A DNA stretch of 64,000 bases from Echinarachnius parma (taxonomy: Eukaryota > Echinodermata > Echinoidea > Clypeasteroida > Echinarachniidae). A program made the translations under genes and the position numbers. Below, in pieces: positions 61,901 through 64,000 of this stretch. A model generated the notes under the pieces. The model was not told the DNA's origin and searched no databases. It was given only the letters and a program-made list of their open reading frames with translations. The stretch lies in contig JBAMJV010002102.1 of NCBI GenBank assembly GCA_037951105.1, forward strand, positions 124,001-188,000, read 5' to 3'. Within the stretch, counting starts at the first letter, position 1, and each line of letters starts with the position of its first letter.

Positions 61901-64000
61901 ACTACCGAACGCAAATTTACAAATTCTGGGTGTTGTCGTCTTGTCCATTTTAGTTCGGTCCGTTATCGGGGTGTCGTTGAGCTGGGTGCGGTTTGTATTC
62001 GGACCCCTAAACTTTGTCGTAATTGATTATTTGGAGCGCGTATCCTCCTTGACAATTTCAGAGTTCGAATCCAAACCGGATAGAGCCCGACGGCGGTCCC
62101 AAATAGACGGAACTGAATCCGAGAGCCCATGGGACACCACCCCAAATTGTCGATTTGGGTTCGTTTTTTATCGATTACAAATCTGATGACGGTTAGGGTT
62201 CGGTCTGGTGTCGGTTGGAATTCGGTCTGAATGTGTTTTCTTTTCAATACCGAATGTACACTGAAATCGGGCGTGGGAATACAGATCGACAAAAGACCTA
62301 ACATATAATGTTCCCCAAACTCGTCGATTCGGTCTACCAAATGGACATCACTCGCATTGTTTGGGTTCGGTATCTGTCTGATTTCGTTATGACGTTGTGA
62401 CTGGGCTATCACACAAGTTTATCAGAATCAAATCACATATTACTGAACAATAGCATGATAGGGTTATACTGACGATAGACATTCATTCCATGAAATACGT
62501 ACTGTTTACAATGCATAGTCTCACGTACAAGTTCCTTAAAACAACAATTCTCTCTCATTAAGAAACTGGAAGCAAATAAGAATAACTGTGTTTGTAAAAA
62601 CAGTAAATTGTACCTTCTTCGTCGAACGAAATCCCGTTTGGCCAAGTGAGGTTTGTGTTGACAATAACATGTCTGTTTGTCCCATCAAGATTGGCTCTTT
62701 CTATTTTGGGAGAGGCCCCCCAATCTGTCCAAAACATGACCCTGGAAGAAAAACATTAAAAGTTAAATTTAACGTACGTCGTATTTTCAAGAGATCTAAG
62801 CATGACATCGTAAATAAACATAGACATTATTACAGCAATCATTTAATAAATTAAATGAAGCTCTATACAATTATCATTTCAGTATTTAATCAATCACCAT
62901 AATCTGGTCTTACGTGACTATCCCAGTTCAATACCCTGAAACTCTTTTATTATTTTTGTTTGTGTGTGTCTCAAATATTCGCCAAAGCTGCTTTAAAGAT
63001 GAGACAAAAAACTCATCCAGTATTAAAATCATTTGTTTTTCCTGCGATATTTCAGTTAAAATTGTTTTTATTTAGAAGACAGTTTTGCATTACAGACCAT
63101 TTTATACCTTTAATTTATTTCTATGTCATAATTTCAATTAAATGTATTTTAATATTTGAAATCTTACCCTAGTTCCTGGTGTATTATAATGGCCCTTGGC
63201 TCATCCAAGTCGGTATTGAGAACTACTTGCAGGTCTGATCCATCCAGGTTGGCAGAGACAATGTGGTCGGATCCGGTGTCAGTCCAGAATATCTTGTCAT
63301 TTGTCAGATCTAAGGCTATACCATCCGGCACTTTTGGGGAAAATAAGGCAATATATTTTGCAATGCACTTGCGTCAGCCAGTAATTAATTTTGATATTAA
63401 GTTGGACACTCCCTCTACTTTGCTAAATCACCTCTCATCCAGTACACAATGCTTAACCAAGAATCAAGCTATACATGTATATACACTGTTGCCCATAAAG
63501 TTGGGATACTAATATATACTTTTGTTACAACTTTACACGAAGTAAAATCTGTCACTGTGAATTATTTATGATATGTATAATATGATATTTATGATATATG
63601 ACGGCAATTCTTGTATTTATCACGTTCTTAATACATATCACAATGAAATTAAAGTACAATATTCTTCGCAAAGTGTATATTGGGGGTGAACAAAAAAAGG
63701 GGCAAATAAAACAGCAGTGTTCAGGTACATATTTGGTCAGCATTCAAGATGACACATGTTGTAGGGGATTTTTTGCATTAAAATGTTCAATATTCAAATG
63801 TATATCAGTCAGTCAGTCACTAATTTCGAATATGACACCTGACCCCTGATGTGGCCACTCGGGTCAGTGGTTAAGACATCGCATGATGCTGGCATCGAGC
63901 TTGTTGATGCTGTCGTCCAACTCATTGGTCAGAATCCGTACTAAATGTTGTTGAATAAGAAGAAAGTTACCTCTGCTATTGATAATTTTGGATAGGACAT
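29598..64000 (-). CDS. Large YWTD / HYR / CCP modular extracellular protein gene (36 exons resolved, 5' end outside window)
   Basis: Visible domain order from N to C: YWTD propeller repeats (exons 1-4), nine HYR domains, a short HYR, a divergent HYR-like domain, three CCPs, fourteen HYR domains, a short HYR, a divergent HYR-like domain and two CCPs. All junctions join in frame: exon 1 ends phase 1, exon 2 phase 2, exon 3 phase 1, and from exon 4 on every exon ends phase 1. HYR and CCP modules are known from hyalin-like and adhesion or complement-type proteins; YWTD repeats form beta-propellers. Many N-x-S/T sites and paired cysteines fit a secreted or cell-surface protein. Signal peptide and any transmembrane segment are not in view. 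Neither end is established. Treating it as one gene is inferred from phase continuity; a transcript could show two genes. Confidence 0.8.
30131..31757. mobile_element. 1.63-kb foldback element, intron between exons 35 and 36
   Basis: GGGTGATTTCAAGTATGGTG at the left is matched by its complement at the right, and ATT flanks both ends (30128-30130 and 31758-31760). The right half holds several short inverted units around GTGTTTAATAAACACTAACAC. A 3-bp TSD would suit a PIF/Harbinger-type element. A tRNA-like sequence and a G-run (30908-30931) lie inside. Confidence 0.65.
30682..30776 (+). repeat. tRNA-like sequence (probable SINE head, not a working tRNA)
   Basis: GGTGGCCGAGTGGGTTAAGAC resembles a class-II tRNA D arm (A box) and GTGGGTTCGAGTCCC a T arm (B box). 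The presumed acceptor strands do not pair, and a T-rich run follows. This fits a tRNA-derived SINE or a tRNA pseudogene. Confidence 0.5.
32130..32351 (-). CDS. Exon 35: six-cysteine CCP/sushi domain, cassette copy 2
   Basis: 222 bp, 74 residues, CTCAG acceptor and GTAATG donor. It reads [48 protein letters not shown] and [10 protein letters not shown]. Exon 16 shares the [15 protein letters not shown] stretch and the exact length. Confidence 0.86.
32575..33122. mobile_element. 548-bp mariner-type foldback element in the intron between exons 34 and 35
   Basis: Ends are inverted: CAGGGTGGCCCCCAA at the left and the complement GGGGGGCCACCCTG at the right, with a further matching stretch AACGGAACGGGGCACTTCCC. 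TA stands at both flanks (32573-32574 and 33123-33124). TACAGGGTG-type ends are common in the IS630/Tc1/mariner group. It carries no transposase, so it is non-autonomous. Confidence 0.8.
33275..33529 (-). CDS. Exon 34: divergent HYR-like domain, cassette copy 2
   Basis: 255 bp, 85 residues, TTACAG acceptor and GTAAGA donor. It reads [34 protein letters not shown] and ends [15 protein letters not shown]. Shared with exon 15: EL.QP.C, a W near residue 22, the V-acidic-G strand, DH.EYNCS and SVYG. Much of the middle has diverged, so this pair is older than the tandem HYR modules. Confidence 0.82.
34458..34649 (-). CDS. Exon 33: short HYR domain, cassette copy 2, weak donor
   Basis: 192 bp, 64 residues, TTTTAG acceptor. 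It reads [32 protein letters not shown] and ends CVFFVYVEG, like exon 14. The donor at the homologous site is GTTCGG, canonical only in its first two bases. Unspliced, the frame would run on for about 26 residues to a TAG at 34378-34380. I chose the donor by homology; the exon could be poorly spliced or its end different. Confidence 0.72.
34957..35032. repeat. (TCTA)n microsatellite in the intron between exons 32 and 33
   Basis: Near-perfect tetranucleotide run with a few interruptions (ATCCATATATC, ATATCTC). Confidence 0.95.
35131..35373 (-). CDS. Exon 32: HYR domain, cassette copy 2
   Basis: 243 bp, 81 residues, AATAG acceptor and GTATAA donor. It starts [20 protein letters not shown], has [15 protein letters not shown] and [15 protein letters not shown], and ends CNFTVTVTG. 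It matches exon 13 in length and in the CPGD..QDV signature. Confidence 0.88.
35640..35879 (-). CDS. Exon 31: HYR domain, subtype a
   Basis: 240 bp, 80 residues, TTTCAG acceptor and GTAAGC donor. [55 protein letters not shown]. It mixes the LEVP start of subtype c with the EVSQD body of subtype a. A TTAA-flanked element (35919-36287) sits just upstream in the intron. Confidence 0.9.
35919..36287. mobile_element. 369-bp element flanked by TTAA, intron between exons 30 and 31
   Basis: TTAA stands at 35915-35918 and 36288-36291. Internal sequence (CTTGGAGCTTCCTCGTTTCTC, GCTTATGGTAAGAGAAGAAT, CAATATCTG) matches the copy at 50914-51451. Its ends are more worn than in that copy. Confidence 0.72.
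36559..36798 (-). CDS. Exon 30: HYR domain, subtype b
   Basis: 240 bp, 80 residues, CAG acceptor and GTAAGA donor. [48 protein letters not shown] and an ending LFIITVIG. It is the last subtype-b copy before exon 31. Confidence 0.9.
37041..37280 (-). CDS. Exon 29: HYR domain, subtype c
   Basis: 240 bp, 80 residues, CAG acceptor and GTAGGC donor. [56 protein letters not shown]. Confidence 0.9.
37578..37817 (-). CDS. Exon 28: HYR domain, subtype a
   Basis: 240 bp, 80 residues, CAG acceptor and GTAAGC donor. [51 protein letters not shown]. The intron past its donor (37480-37577) is nearly the same as that past exon 25, which shows that the duplication unit includes introns. Confidence 0.9.
37818..38809. 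other. Long intron of the tandem HYR module (copy near exon 27)
   Basis: Its segments match the intron at 40079-40927, for example ATATACTCAGTCATGTCAGAAA versus ATATACTCAATCATGTTAGAAA and ATCGAGTACACGCAGGCAT. It is part of the duplicated unit rather than unique sequence. No exon found. Confidence 0.75.
38810..39049 (-). CDS. Exon 27: HYR domain, subtype b
   Basis: 240 bp, 80 residues, CAG acceptor and GTAAGA donor. [48 protein letters not shown] and an ending VVTVTG. It differs from exon 30 at about seven residues. Confidence 0.9.
39305..39544 (-). CDS. Exon 26: HYR domain, subtype c
   Basis: 240 bp, 80 residues, CAG acceptor and GTAGGC donor. [37 protein letters not shown]. It differs from exon 29 at four positions by my count (S/R, R/T, P/R, D/E). 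Confidence 0.9.
39839..40078 (-). CDS. Exon 25: HYR domain, subtype a
   Basis: 240 bp, 80 residues, CAG acceptor and GTAAGC donor. Starts [20 protein letters not shown]. The run DDNSEGF replaces the usual DDNSGSF, and R replaces the G of the TDPG motif. It shares [14 protein letters not shown] with the subtype and differs from exon 28 at about ten residues. Confidence 0.89.
40079..40927. other. Long intron of the tandem HYR module (copy near exon 24)
   Basis: Paralogous to 37818-38809 with many small indels. No coding exon inside. Confidence 0.75.
40928..41167 (-). CDS. Exon 24: HYR domain, subtype b
   Basis: 240 bp, 80 residues, CAG acceptor and GTAAGA donor. It reads [59 protein letters not shown] replaces VDDNSG. 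By my count it differs from exon 27 at about five positions. Confidence 0.9.
41416..41655 (-). CDS. Exon 23: HYR domain, subtype c
   Basis: 240 bp, 80 residues, CAG acceptor and GTAGGC donor. [37 protein letters not shown] and [13 protein letters not shown] identify subtype c. It differs from exon 26 at about five residues. Confidence 0.9.
42013..42052 (-). pseudogene. Truncated subtype-b HYR exon (first 40 bases only)
   Basis: The acceptor and first bases match exon 24 almost exactly ([14 protein letters not shown]) and then homology stops abruptly at about 42013. The following 145 bases are unrelated. The intron upstream of it also matches the intron upstream of exon 24. It marks the breakpoint of the partial duplication that produced exon 22. 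Confidence 0.8.
42303..42542 (-). CDS. Exon 22: HYR domain, subtype c
   Basis: 240 bp, 80 residues, CAG acceptor and GTAGGC donor. Starts [20 protein letters not shown], with [24 protein letters not shown] and DISVIG. By my count it differs from exon 23 at only two residues (P/S after VR, and S/L in VVxSYEP), the closest pair in the window. Confidence 0.9.
42851..43090 (-). CDS. Exon 21: HYR domain, subtype a
   Basis: 240 bp, 80 residues, CAG acceptor and GTAAGC donor. It reads [59 protein letters not shown]. The SIPF, EVSQD and HVVD features define subtype a, shared with exons 25, 28 and 31. It is the most upstream member of the tandem HYR modules. Confidence 0.88.
43345..43943 (-). pseudogene. 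HYR exon broken by a MITE and by a lost splice acceptor
   Basis: Two halves of one HYR exon lie either side of an inserted element (43548-43910). The downstream half (43345-43547) reads on from DIVRETDS through [19 protein letters not shown] to GNEANC and a good GTAAAG donor. The upstream half (43913-43943) reads [10 protein letters not shown]. Removing the insert plus one TA copy leaves 234 bp in frame. The bases where the acceptor AG is expected (43945-43944) read AT on the minus strand. Both defects argue that this exon is no longer used. Confidence 0.82.
43548..43910. mobile_element. 363-bp MITE with TA target duplication, inserted in a HYR exon
   Basis: Terminal inverted repeats of about 25 bp match well: GCGTCTTTTCGC, three variable bases, then GCGACGCAAGT at the left, the reverse complement at the right. 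TA stands at both flanks (43546-43547 and 43911-43912). It is GC-rich compared with the surrounding introns and has no coding capacity. A TA duplication is typical of Tc1/mariner-type transposition; the exact superfamily is not proven. Confidence 0.85.
44226..44465 (-). CDS. Exon 20: HYR domain (DNSG subtype)
   Basis: 240 bp, 80 residues, CAG acceptor and GTAAGC donor. Motifs: [64 protein letters not shown]. It shares the DREAP start with exon 10 and the SAECSF end with the LEVP subtype (exons 22, 23, 26, 29), so it may be a hybrid. Confidence 0.87.
44962..45201 (-). CDS. Exon 19: divergent HYR domain
   Basis: 240 bp, 80 residues, CACAG acceptor and GTAAAC donor. It reads [54 protein letters not shown] and ends [13 protein letters not shown] replaces DNSG. 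It is the first HYR after the CCP run and is not close to any other exon in the window. Confidence 0.85.
45202..46256. other. 1.05-kb intron between exons 18 and 19
   Basis: AT-rich, no recognisable domain exon on either strand and no clear repeat. Confidence 0.7.
46257..46448 (-). CDS. Exon 18: six-cysteine CCP/sushi domain
   Basis: 192 bp, 64 residues, TACAG acceptor and GTAAGT donor. It reads [41 protein letters not shown] and [10 protein letters not shown]. It has no counterpart after exon 36, so the two cassettes differ here. Its 5' half has been copied several times upstream (46593-47265) as decayed fragments. Confidence 0.85.
46593..47265 (-). pseudogene. Ladder of four decayed partial CCP exon copies
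   Basis: Fragments matching the 5' half of exon 18 (GTAGATGCGCTC, TCGTTCAGTGATATGAGTGCAG, GGCACTGTA with small changes) recur at about 46593, 46811, 47021 and 47231, roughly every 210-220 bp. Flanks are also repeated (AATAAG, ATTGAATA). Each copy is shorter and more changed than the one nearer exon 18, and none keeps a full frame. Confidence 0.7.
47455..47664 (-). CDS. Exon 17: six-cysteine CCP/sushi domain, cassette copy 1
   Basis: 210 bp, 70 residues, TTTCAG acceptor and GTAAGT donor. It starts [12 protein letters not shown] and has [21 protein letters not shown] and LSSDLPTCG. Counterpart exon 36 (207 bp) shares VVTC.LP.MFPS and the GSLSSDLP or GSFSSELP end. It closes with A rather than G in the shared phase-1 codon. 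Confidence 0.86.
48106..48327 (-). CDS. Exon 16: six-cysteine CCP/sushi domain, cassette copy 1
   Basis: 222 bp, 74 residues, TCCAG acceptor and GTAAAT donor. The cysteines sit in MC, QC, TC, GC, TC and TC contexts, with [19 protein letters not shown] and [10 protein letters not shown]. Six cysteines recall selectin-type CCPs; ordinary CCPs have four. The conserved CCP tryptophan is replaced by a leucine or serine run before LP.C. Exon 35 is the counterpart, also 222 bp. Confidence 0.85.
48698..48952 (-). CDS. Exon 15: divergent HYR-like domain, cassette copy 1
   Basis: 255 bp, 85 residues, TACAG acceptor and GTAAGG donor. It reads [34 protein letters not shown] and ends [15 protein letters not shown]. 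Two cysteines at HYR-like positions and the C-F-x-V-x-G ending suggest a HYR derivative, but CP and DNSG are missing. I do not recognise it as a named family. Its only match here is exon 34, also 255 bp. Confidence 0.82.
49215..49380. repeat. Dispersed repeat, inverted relative to 58014-58160
   Basis: Reverse-complement partner of the repeat at 58014-58160. A TTAA stands at the left edge (TGTTAAAGGGG), suggesting but not proving a TTAA-type element. Confidence 0.55.
49442..49447 (-). promoter_or_regulatory. GC-AG splice donor after exon 14
   Basis: The homologous exon end GTTGAAG is followed by GCAAGT on the minus strand. GC donors normally compensate with a strong AG|GCAAGT context, as here. 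All other donors I read in this gene begin GT. Confidence 0.75.
49448..49639 (-). CDS. Exon 14: short HYR domain, cassette copy 1, GC donor
   Basis: 192 bp, 64 residues, ATCAG acceptor. It reads [32 protein letters not shown], then [13 protein letters not shown]. The two HYR cysteines are kept but the middle is about 16 residues shorter than usual. The exon end GAAG is followed by GCAAGT (49442-49447), the usual form of a GC-AG intron donor. Its counterpart is exon 33, also 192 bp. Confidence 0.84.
49883..50125 (-). CDS. Exon 13: HYR domain, cassette copy 1
   Basis: 243 bp, 81 residues, AATAG acceptor and GTTAAT donor. Begins [21 protein letters not shown] and ends CTFNVNITG. Its counterpart is exon 32, also 243 bp, which shares the CPGD start, the QDV.S.FA.V.W run and a DDSGNIG or DANSNIG end. 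A nearer acceptor (TTTAG before ESPN) is possible and would drop two residues in frame. Confidence 0.86.
50601..50843 (-). CDS. Exon 12: HYR domain
   Basis: 243 bp, 81 residues, CAG acceptor and GTAAAT donor. It reads [49 protein letters not shown] and ends CLFSITVIG. Exons 11 and 12 share long identical stretches and the same donor context, so they are a recent pair. A TTAA-flanked element (50914-51451) lies in the intron between them. Confidence 0.89.
50914..51451. mobile_element. 538-bp element flanked by TTAA, intron between exons 11 and 12
   Basis: Terminal inverted repeat AGTGATACCTGTAAAGTGTC is matched by its complement at the right, and TTAA flanks both ends (50910-50913 and 51452-51455). 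TTAA duplication is typical of piggyBac-type transposition. A GC-rich tract (about 51115-51190) is present here but not in the copy at 35919-36287. Confidence 0.8.
51659..51901 (-). CDS. Exon 11: HYR domain
   Basis: 243 bp, 81 residues, TACAG acceptor and GTAAAT donor. It starts [19 protein letters not shown] and has [32 protein letters not shown], and SFSITVIG at the end. An extra residue lies before the CP motif (SCP), a feature shared only with exon 12, its nearest paralogue. Confidence 0.88.
51902..53099. other. 1.2-kb intron between exons 10 and 11
   Basis: Contains an (ATT)n stretch near 52508-52530 and otherwise unique AT-rich DNA. No domain exon seen. Confidence 0.7.
53100..53339 (-). 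CDS. Exon 10: HYR domain (DNSG subtype)
   Basis: 240 bp, 80 residues, acceptor read as CAG next to 53340 and a GTAAGA donor. Motifs: [62 protein letters not shown]. It resembles exons 20, 24, 27 and 30. Confidence 0.88.
53849..54088 (-). CDS. Exon 9: HYR domain
   Basis: 240 bp, 80 residues, TTTAG acceptor and GTGAGC donor. It reads [36 protein letters not shown], then [22 protein letters not shown] and ends VFITVIG. It belongs with exons 5, 7 and 8 (IPSP subtype) but diverges more in the middle. Confidence 0.88.
54089..55820. other. 1.7-kb intron between exons 8 and 9
   Basis: Includes a tRNA D-arm-like stretch CTAGCTCAGTTGGTCGAG near 55273, perhaps a SINE relic. No domain exon visible. Confidence 0.65.
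55821..56054 (-). CDS. Exon 8: HYR domain ([12 protein letters not shown] subtype)
   Basis: 234 bp, 78 residues, ACACAG acceptor and GTGAGT donor. It opens directly at [11 protein letters not shown], two residues shorter than exon 7 because the acceptor has shifted inward. It continues [21 protein letters not shown] and ends VNVTIIG. Near-identity with exon 7, including the flanking intron start, indicates recent duplication. Confidence 0.87.
56398..56537 (-). pseudogene. Decayed HYR exon (type of exons 7 and 8)
   Basis: The acceptor side is intact (GCAG then [16 protein letters not shown]), but after that the frame degrades; the VTIPSP-like part survives only as DNA similarity (GATAGTCACATTCATAAAGGCC). 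The second half of the domain is missing. Confidence 0.7.
56761..57000 (-). CDS. Exon 7: HYR domain ([12 protein letters not shown] subtype)
   Basis: 240 bp, 80 residues, AATAG acceptor and GTGAGT donor. It starts [13 protein letters not shown] and ends CTVNVTIIG. It is a close paralogue of exon 8: both share [30 protein letters not shown] and SGNED. Decayed pieces of the same type lie on both sides (56398-56537, 57411-57537 and 58225-58333). Confidence 0.88.
57411..57537 (-). pseudogene. Decayed HYR exon (type of exons 7 and 8)
   Basis: Similar to exon 7 over CCATCGCCACTGGAG, ATGGTCACATTTAC and GGTGGCTCTGTG, with several indels and no open frame. The acceptor CACAG is still present at 57538-57540. 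The C-terminal part of the domain is absent. Confidence 0.62.
57766..57999. repeat. Short inverted-repeat element built on CTAGCGC palindromes
   Basis: A palindrome GCTAGCGCGAAGCGCTAGCG near 57773-57792 is repeated in inverted form at about 57967-57990. TTAGAG occurs just outside both ends and may be a 6-bp target duplication. No coding potential. Confidence 0.5.
58014..58160. repeat. Dispersed repeat, inverted copy at 49215-49380
   Basis: Stretches such as GGCTCTTTTTGAATGATAAC, GAGCATGGTGGAGTTATAAC and TTTGGTTACTAAAGTT occur here and, reverse complemented, at 49215-49380 in the intron after exon 15. Boundaries are unclear; probably an old MITE. Confidence 0.6.
58225..58333 (-). pseudogene. 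Decayed HYR exon (type of exons 7 and 8)
   Basis: Matches the 56398-56537 relic, including the downstream GATTGTGTGGATCGTG run, and retains GGAGATGGTCACATTCGTAAA and CGCTGGGCAGGTTATGAC. The relic and its flanks were probably duplicated together. No usable frame remains. Confidence 0.62.
58496..58738 (-). CDS. Exon 6: HYR domain
   Basis: 243 bp, 81 residues, ATTAG acceptor and GTAAGT-type donor. Motifs in order: [63 protein letters not shown]. This is the canonical DNSG-type HYR found again in exons 10 and 20-31. Confidence 0.88.
58975..59211 (-). CDS. Exon 5: HYR domain (first of the first HYR run)
   Basis: 237 bp, 79 residues, ATTAAAG acceptor and GTATTT donor. It begins DTTPPNITC and ends [10 protein letters not shown]. 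The motif order NITC, then [18 protein letters not shown], then [18 protein letters not shown] fits HYR. It resembles exons 7-9 (TLPG.. ANVTIPSP) rather than the DNSG-type exons. A threonine replaces the proline usual after the first cysteine (CT not CP). Confidence 0.83.
59699..59953 (-). CDS. Exon 4: two YWTD-type motifs closing the propeller segment
   Basis: 255 bp, 85 residues, AAAAG acceptor and GTGAGA donor. It holds LYWCD followed by [13 protein letters not shown], then [19 protein letters not shown] and [11 protein letters not shown]. These are two successive blade motifs. It is separated from exon 3 by a 2.66-kb intron that contains a mobile element (60521-61284). The next exon is HYR, so this marks the YWTD-to-HYR boundary. 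Confidence 0.87.
60521..61284. mobile_element. 764-bp minisatellite-bodied element with 8-bp TSD, intron between exons 3 and 4
   Basis: GTATTATC occurs at both flanks (60513-60520 and 61285-61292). The body is a run of TTCGTTATTCCGAAGG units at the left and the same unit inverted at the right, ending in GAACCGCACCC. The start GGTTACAGTCCG and end match the copy at 20405-22609. An 8-bp TSD suggests a hAT-like transposase acting in trans. Confidence 0.82.
61285..62613. other. Remainder of the intron between exons 3 and 4
   Basis: A loose inverted repeat links about 61797-61840 (GGTCTGTATTCCGAGCCCGAA) with 62250-62292 (TCGGGCGTGGGAATACAGATC). The stretch between is rich in CGGTCTG and CCGAAC words and longer-than-average open frames, but no domain is recognisable. 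Confidence 0.5.
62614..62741 (-). CDS. Exon 3: LDL-receptor class B (YWTD) repeat
   Basis: 128 bp with a TTCCAG acceptor and a GTACAA donor; phase 2 in, phase 1 out. It encodes [21 protein letters not shown] and [13 protein letters not shown], so it completes the blade begun in exon 2 and starts the next. Too short and too oddly phased to be found as an isolated ORF, but the motif match is exact for the family. Confidence 0.88.
63168..63330 (-). CDS. Exon 2: LDL-receptor class B (YWTD) repeat
   Basis: 163 bp with an AAAAG acceptor and a GTAAGA donor; it starts in phase 1 and ends in phase 2. The peptide carries PDGIALD, then KIFWTDTG (the YWTD motif) and [12 protein letters not shown], the standard order of one propeller blade. 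Its last two bases GG join the G that opens exon 3 to give glycine. Confidence 0.88.
63331..63970. other. 0.64-kb intron between exons 1 and 2
   Basis: AT-rich. Near its right end GTGGCCACTCGGGTCAGTGGTTAAGAC (63851-63877) looks like a tRNA D-arm, possibly a SINE head; too weak to call. Confidence 0.5.
63971..64000 (-). CDS. Exon 1 (3' part only): YWTD propeller segment
   Basis: Only the last 30 bases are inside the window. They read [10 protein letters not shown] up to a GTAACT donor (63965-63970). The final G completes a codon with the TG that opens exon 2, giving the typical inter-blade stretch [14 protein letters not shown] of LDL-receptor class B repeats. The exon continues beyond base 64000. 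It was chosen because frame, phase and family consensus all agree with the next exon. Confidence 0.7.

Noticed and set aside
61941..62412. Overlapping 81- and 149-codon frames on opposite strands as a gene
   Set aside because: They lie over a loose inverted repeat inside an intron, share no domain with the host gene and have no splice signals in register.

Overview
This is a eukaryotic window, most probably from an ambulacrarian deuterostome (echinoderm or hemichordate). The inference rests on a very long array of HYR (hyalin-repeat) domains mixed with CCP/sushi and LDL-receptor class B (YWTD) modules, AT-rich introns and a dense load of DNA transposons and foldback elements. I cannot name the species. 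There are no bacterial operons, CRISPR arrays or intact rRNA/tRNA genes.

Right half (about 29.2-64.0 kb), minus strand: one large multi-exon gene, entered at its 5' side beyond base 64000. I resolve 36 coding exons with boundaries. In transcription order: exons 1-4 encode part of a YWTD beta-propeller (63971-64000, 63168-63330, 62614-62741, 59699-59953). Exons 5-13 encode nine HYR domains. Exon 14 is a short HYR and exon 15 a divergent HYR-like domain. Exons 16-18 are three six-cysteine CCP domains. Exons 19-32 are fourteen more HYR domains. Exon 33 is a short HYR, exon 34 the divergent HYR-like domain again, and exons 35-36 two more CCP domains. From exon 4 onward every exon ends in phase 1, and from exon 5 onward every exon is symmetric (1-1), so domains can be duplicated, lost or skipped without breaking the frame. 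The 3' end is not certain; a weak terminal-exon candidate lies at 29163-29338.

The gene shows its own history. A five-exon cassette (HYR, short HYR, divergent HYR, CCP, CCP) occurs twice with matching exon lengths. A three-exon HYR module of about 2.1-2.3 kb is tandemly repeated with its introns. One HYR exon has been cut in two by a 363-bp MITE and has also lost its splice acceptor. A CCP exon has left a ladder of decayed copies. The likely product is an extracellular, N-glycosylated adhesion or recognition protein; that role is inferred from domain families.

Left part (1-29 kb): no convincing gene. It is a mosaic of mobile elements, many delimited by inverted ends and target-site duplications: a foldback with 6-bp TSD (3.6-5.07 kb), an element with 9-bp TSD (9.9-11.2 kb), a TTAA foldback (12.67-13.23 kb), a 1.76-kb palindrome carrying a SINE in one arm (16.6-18.36 kb), a 2.2-kb element with 8-bp TSD made of a minisatellite (20.4-22.6 kb), two Helitron 3' ends (25.26 and 26.72 kb), another 9-bp-TSD element (26.8-27.2 kb) and a 1.43-kb foldback (27.7-29.2 kb). 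A second copy of the 8-bp-TSD minisatellite element, two TTAA elements and a mariner-type element sit in introns of the big gene. Two short motifs (GAACGTCCGTGA and GTAACGGAATTAC) recur unusually often in separate parts of the first 14.5 kb.
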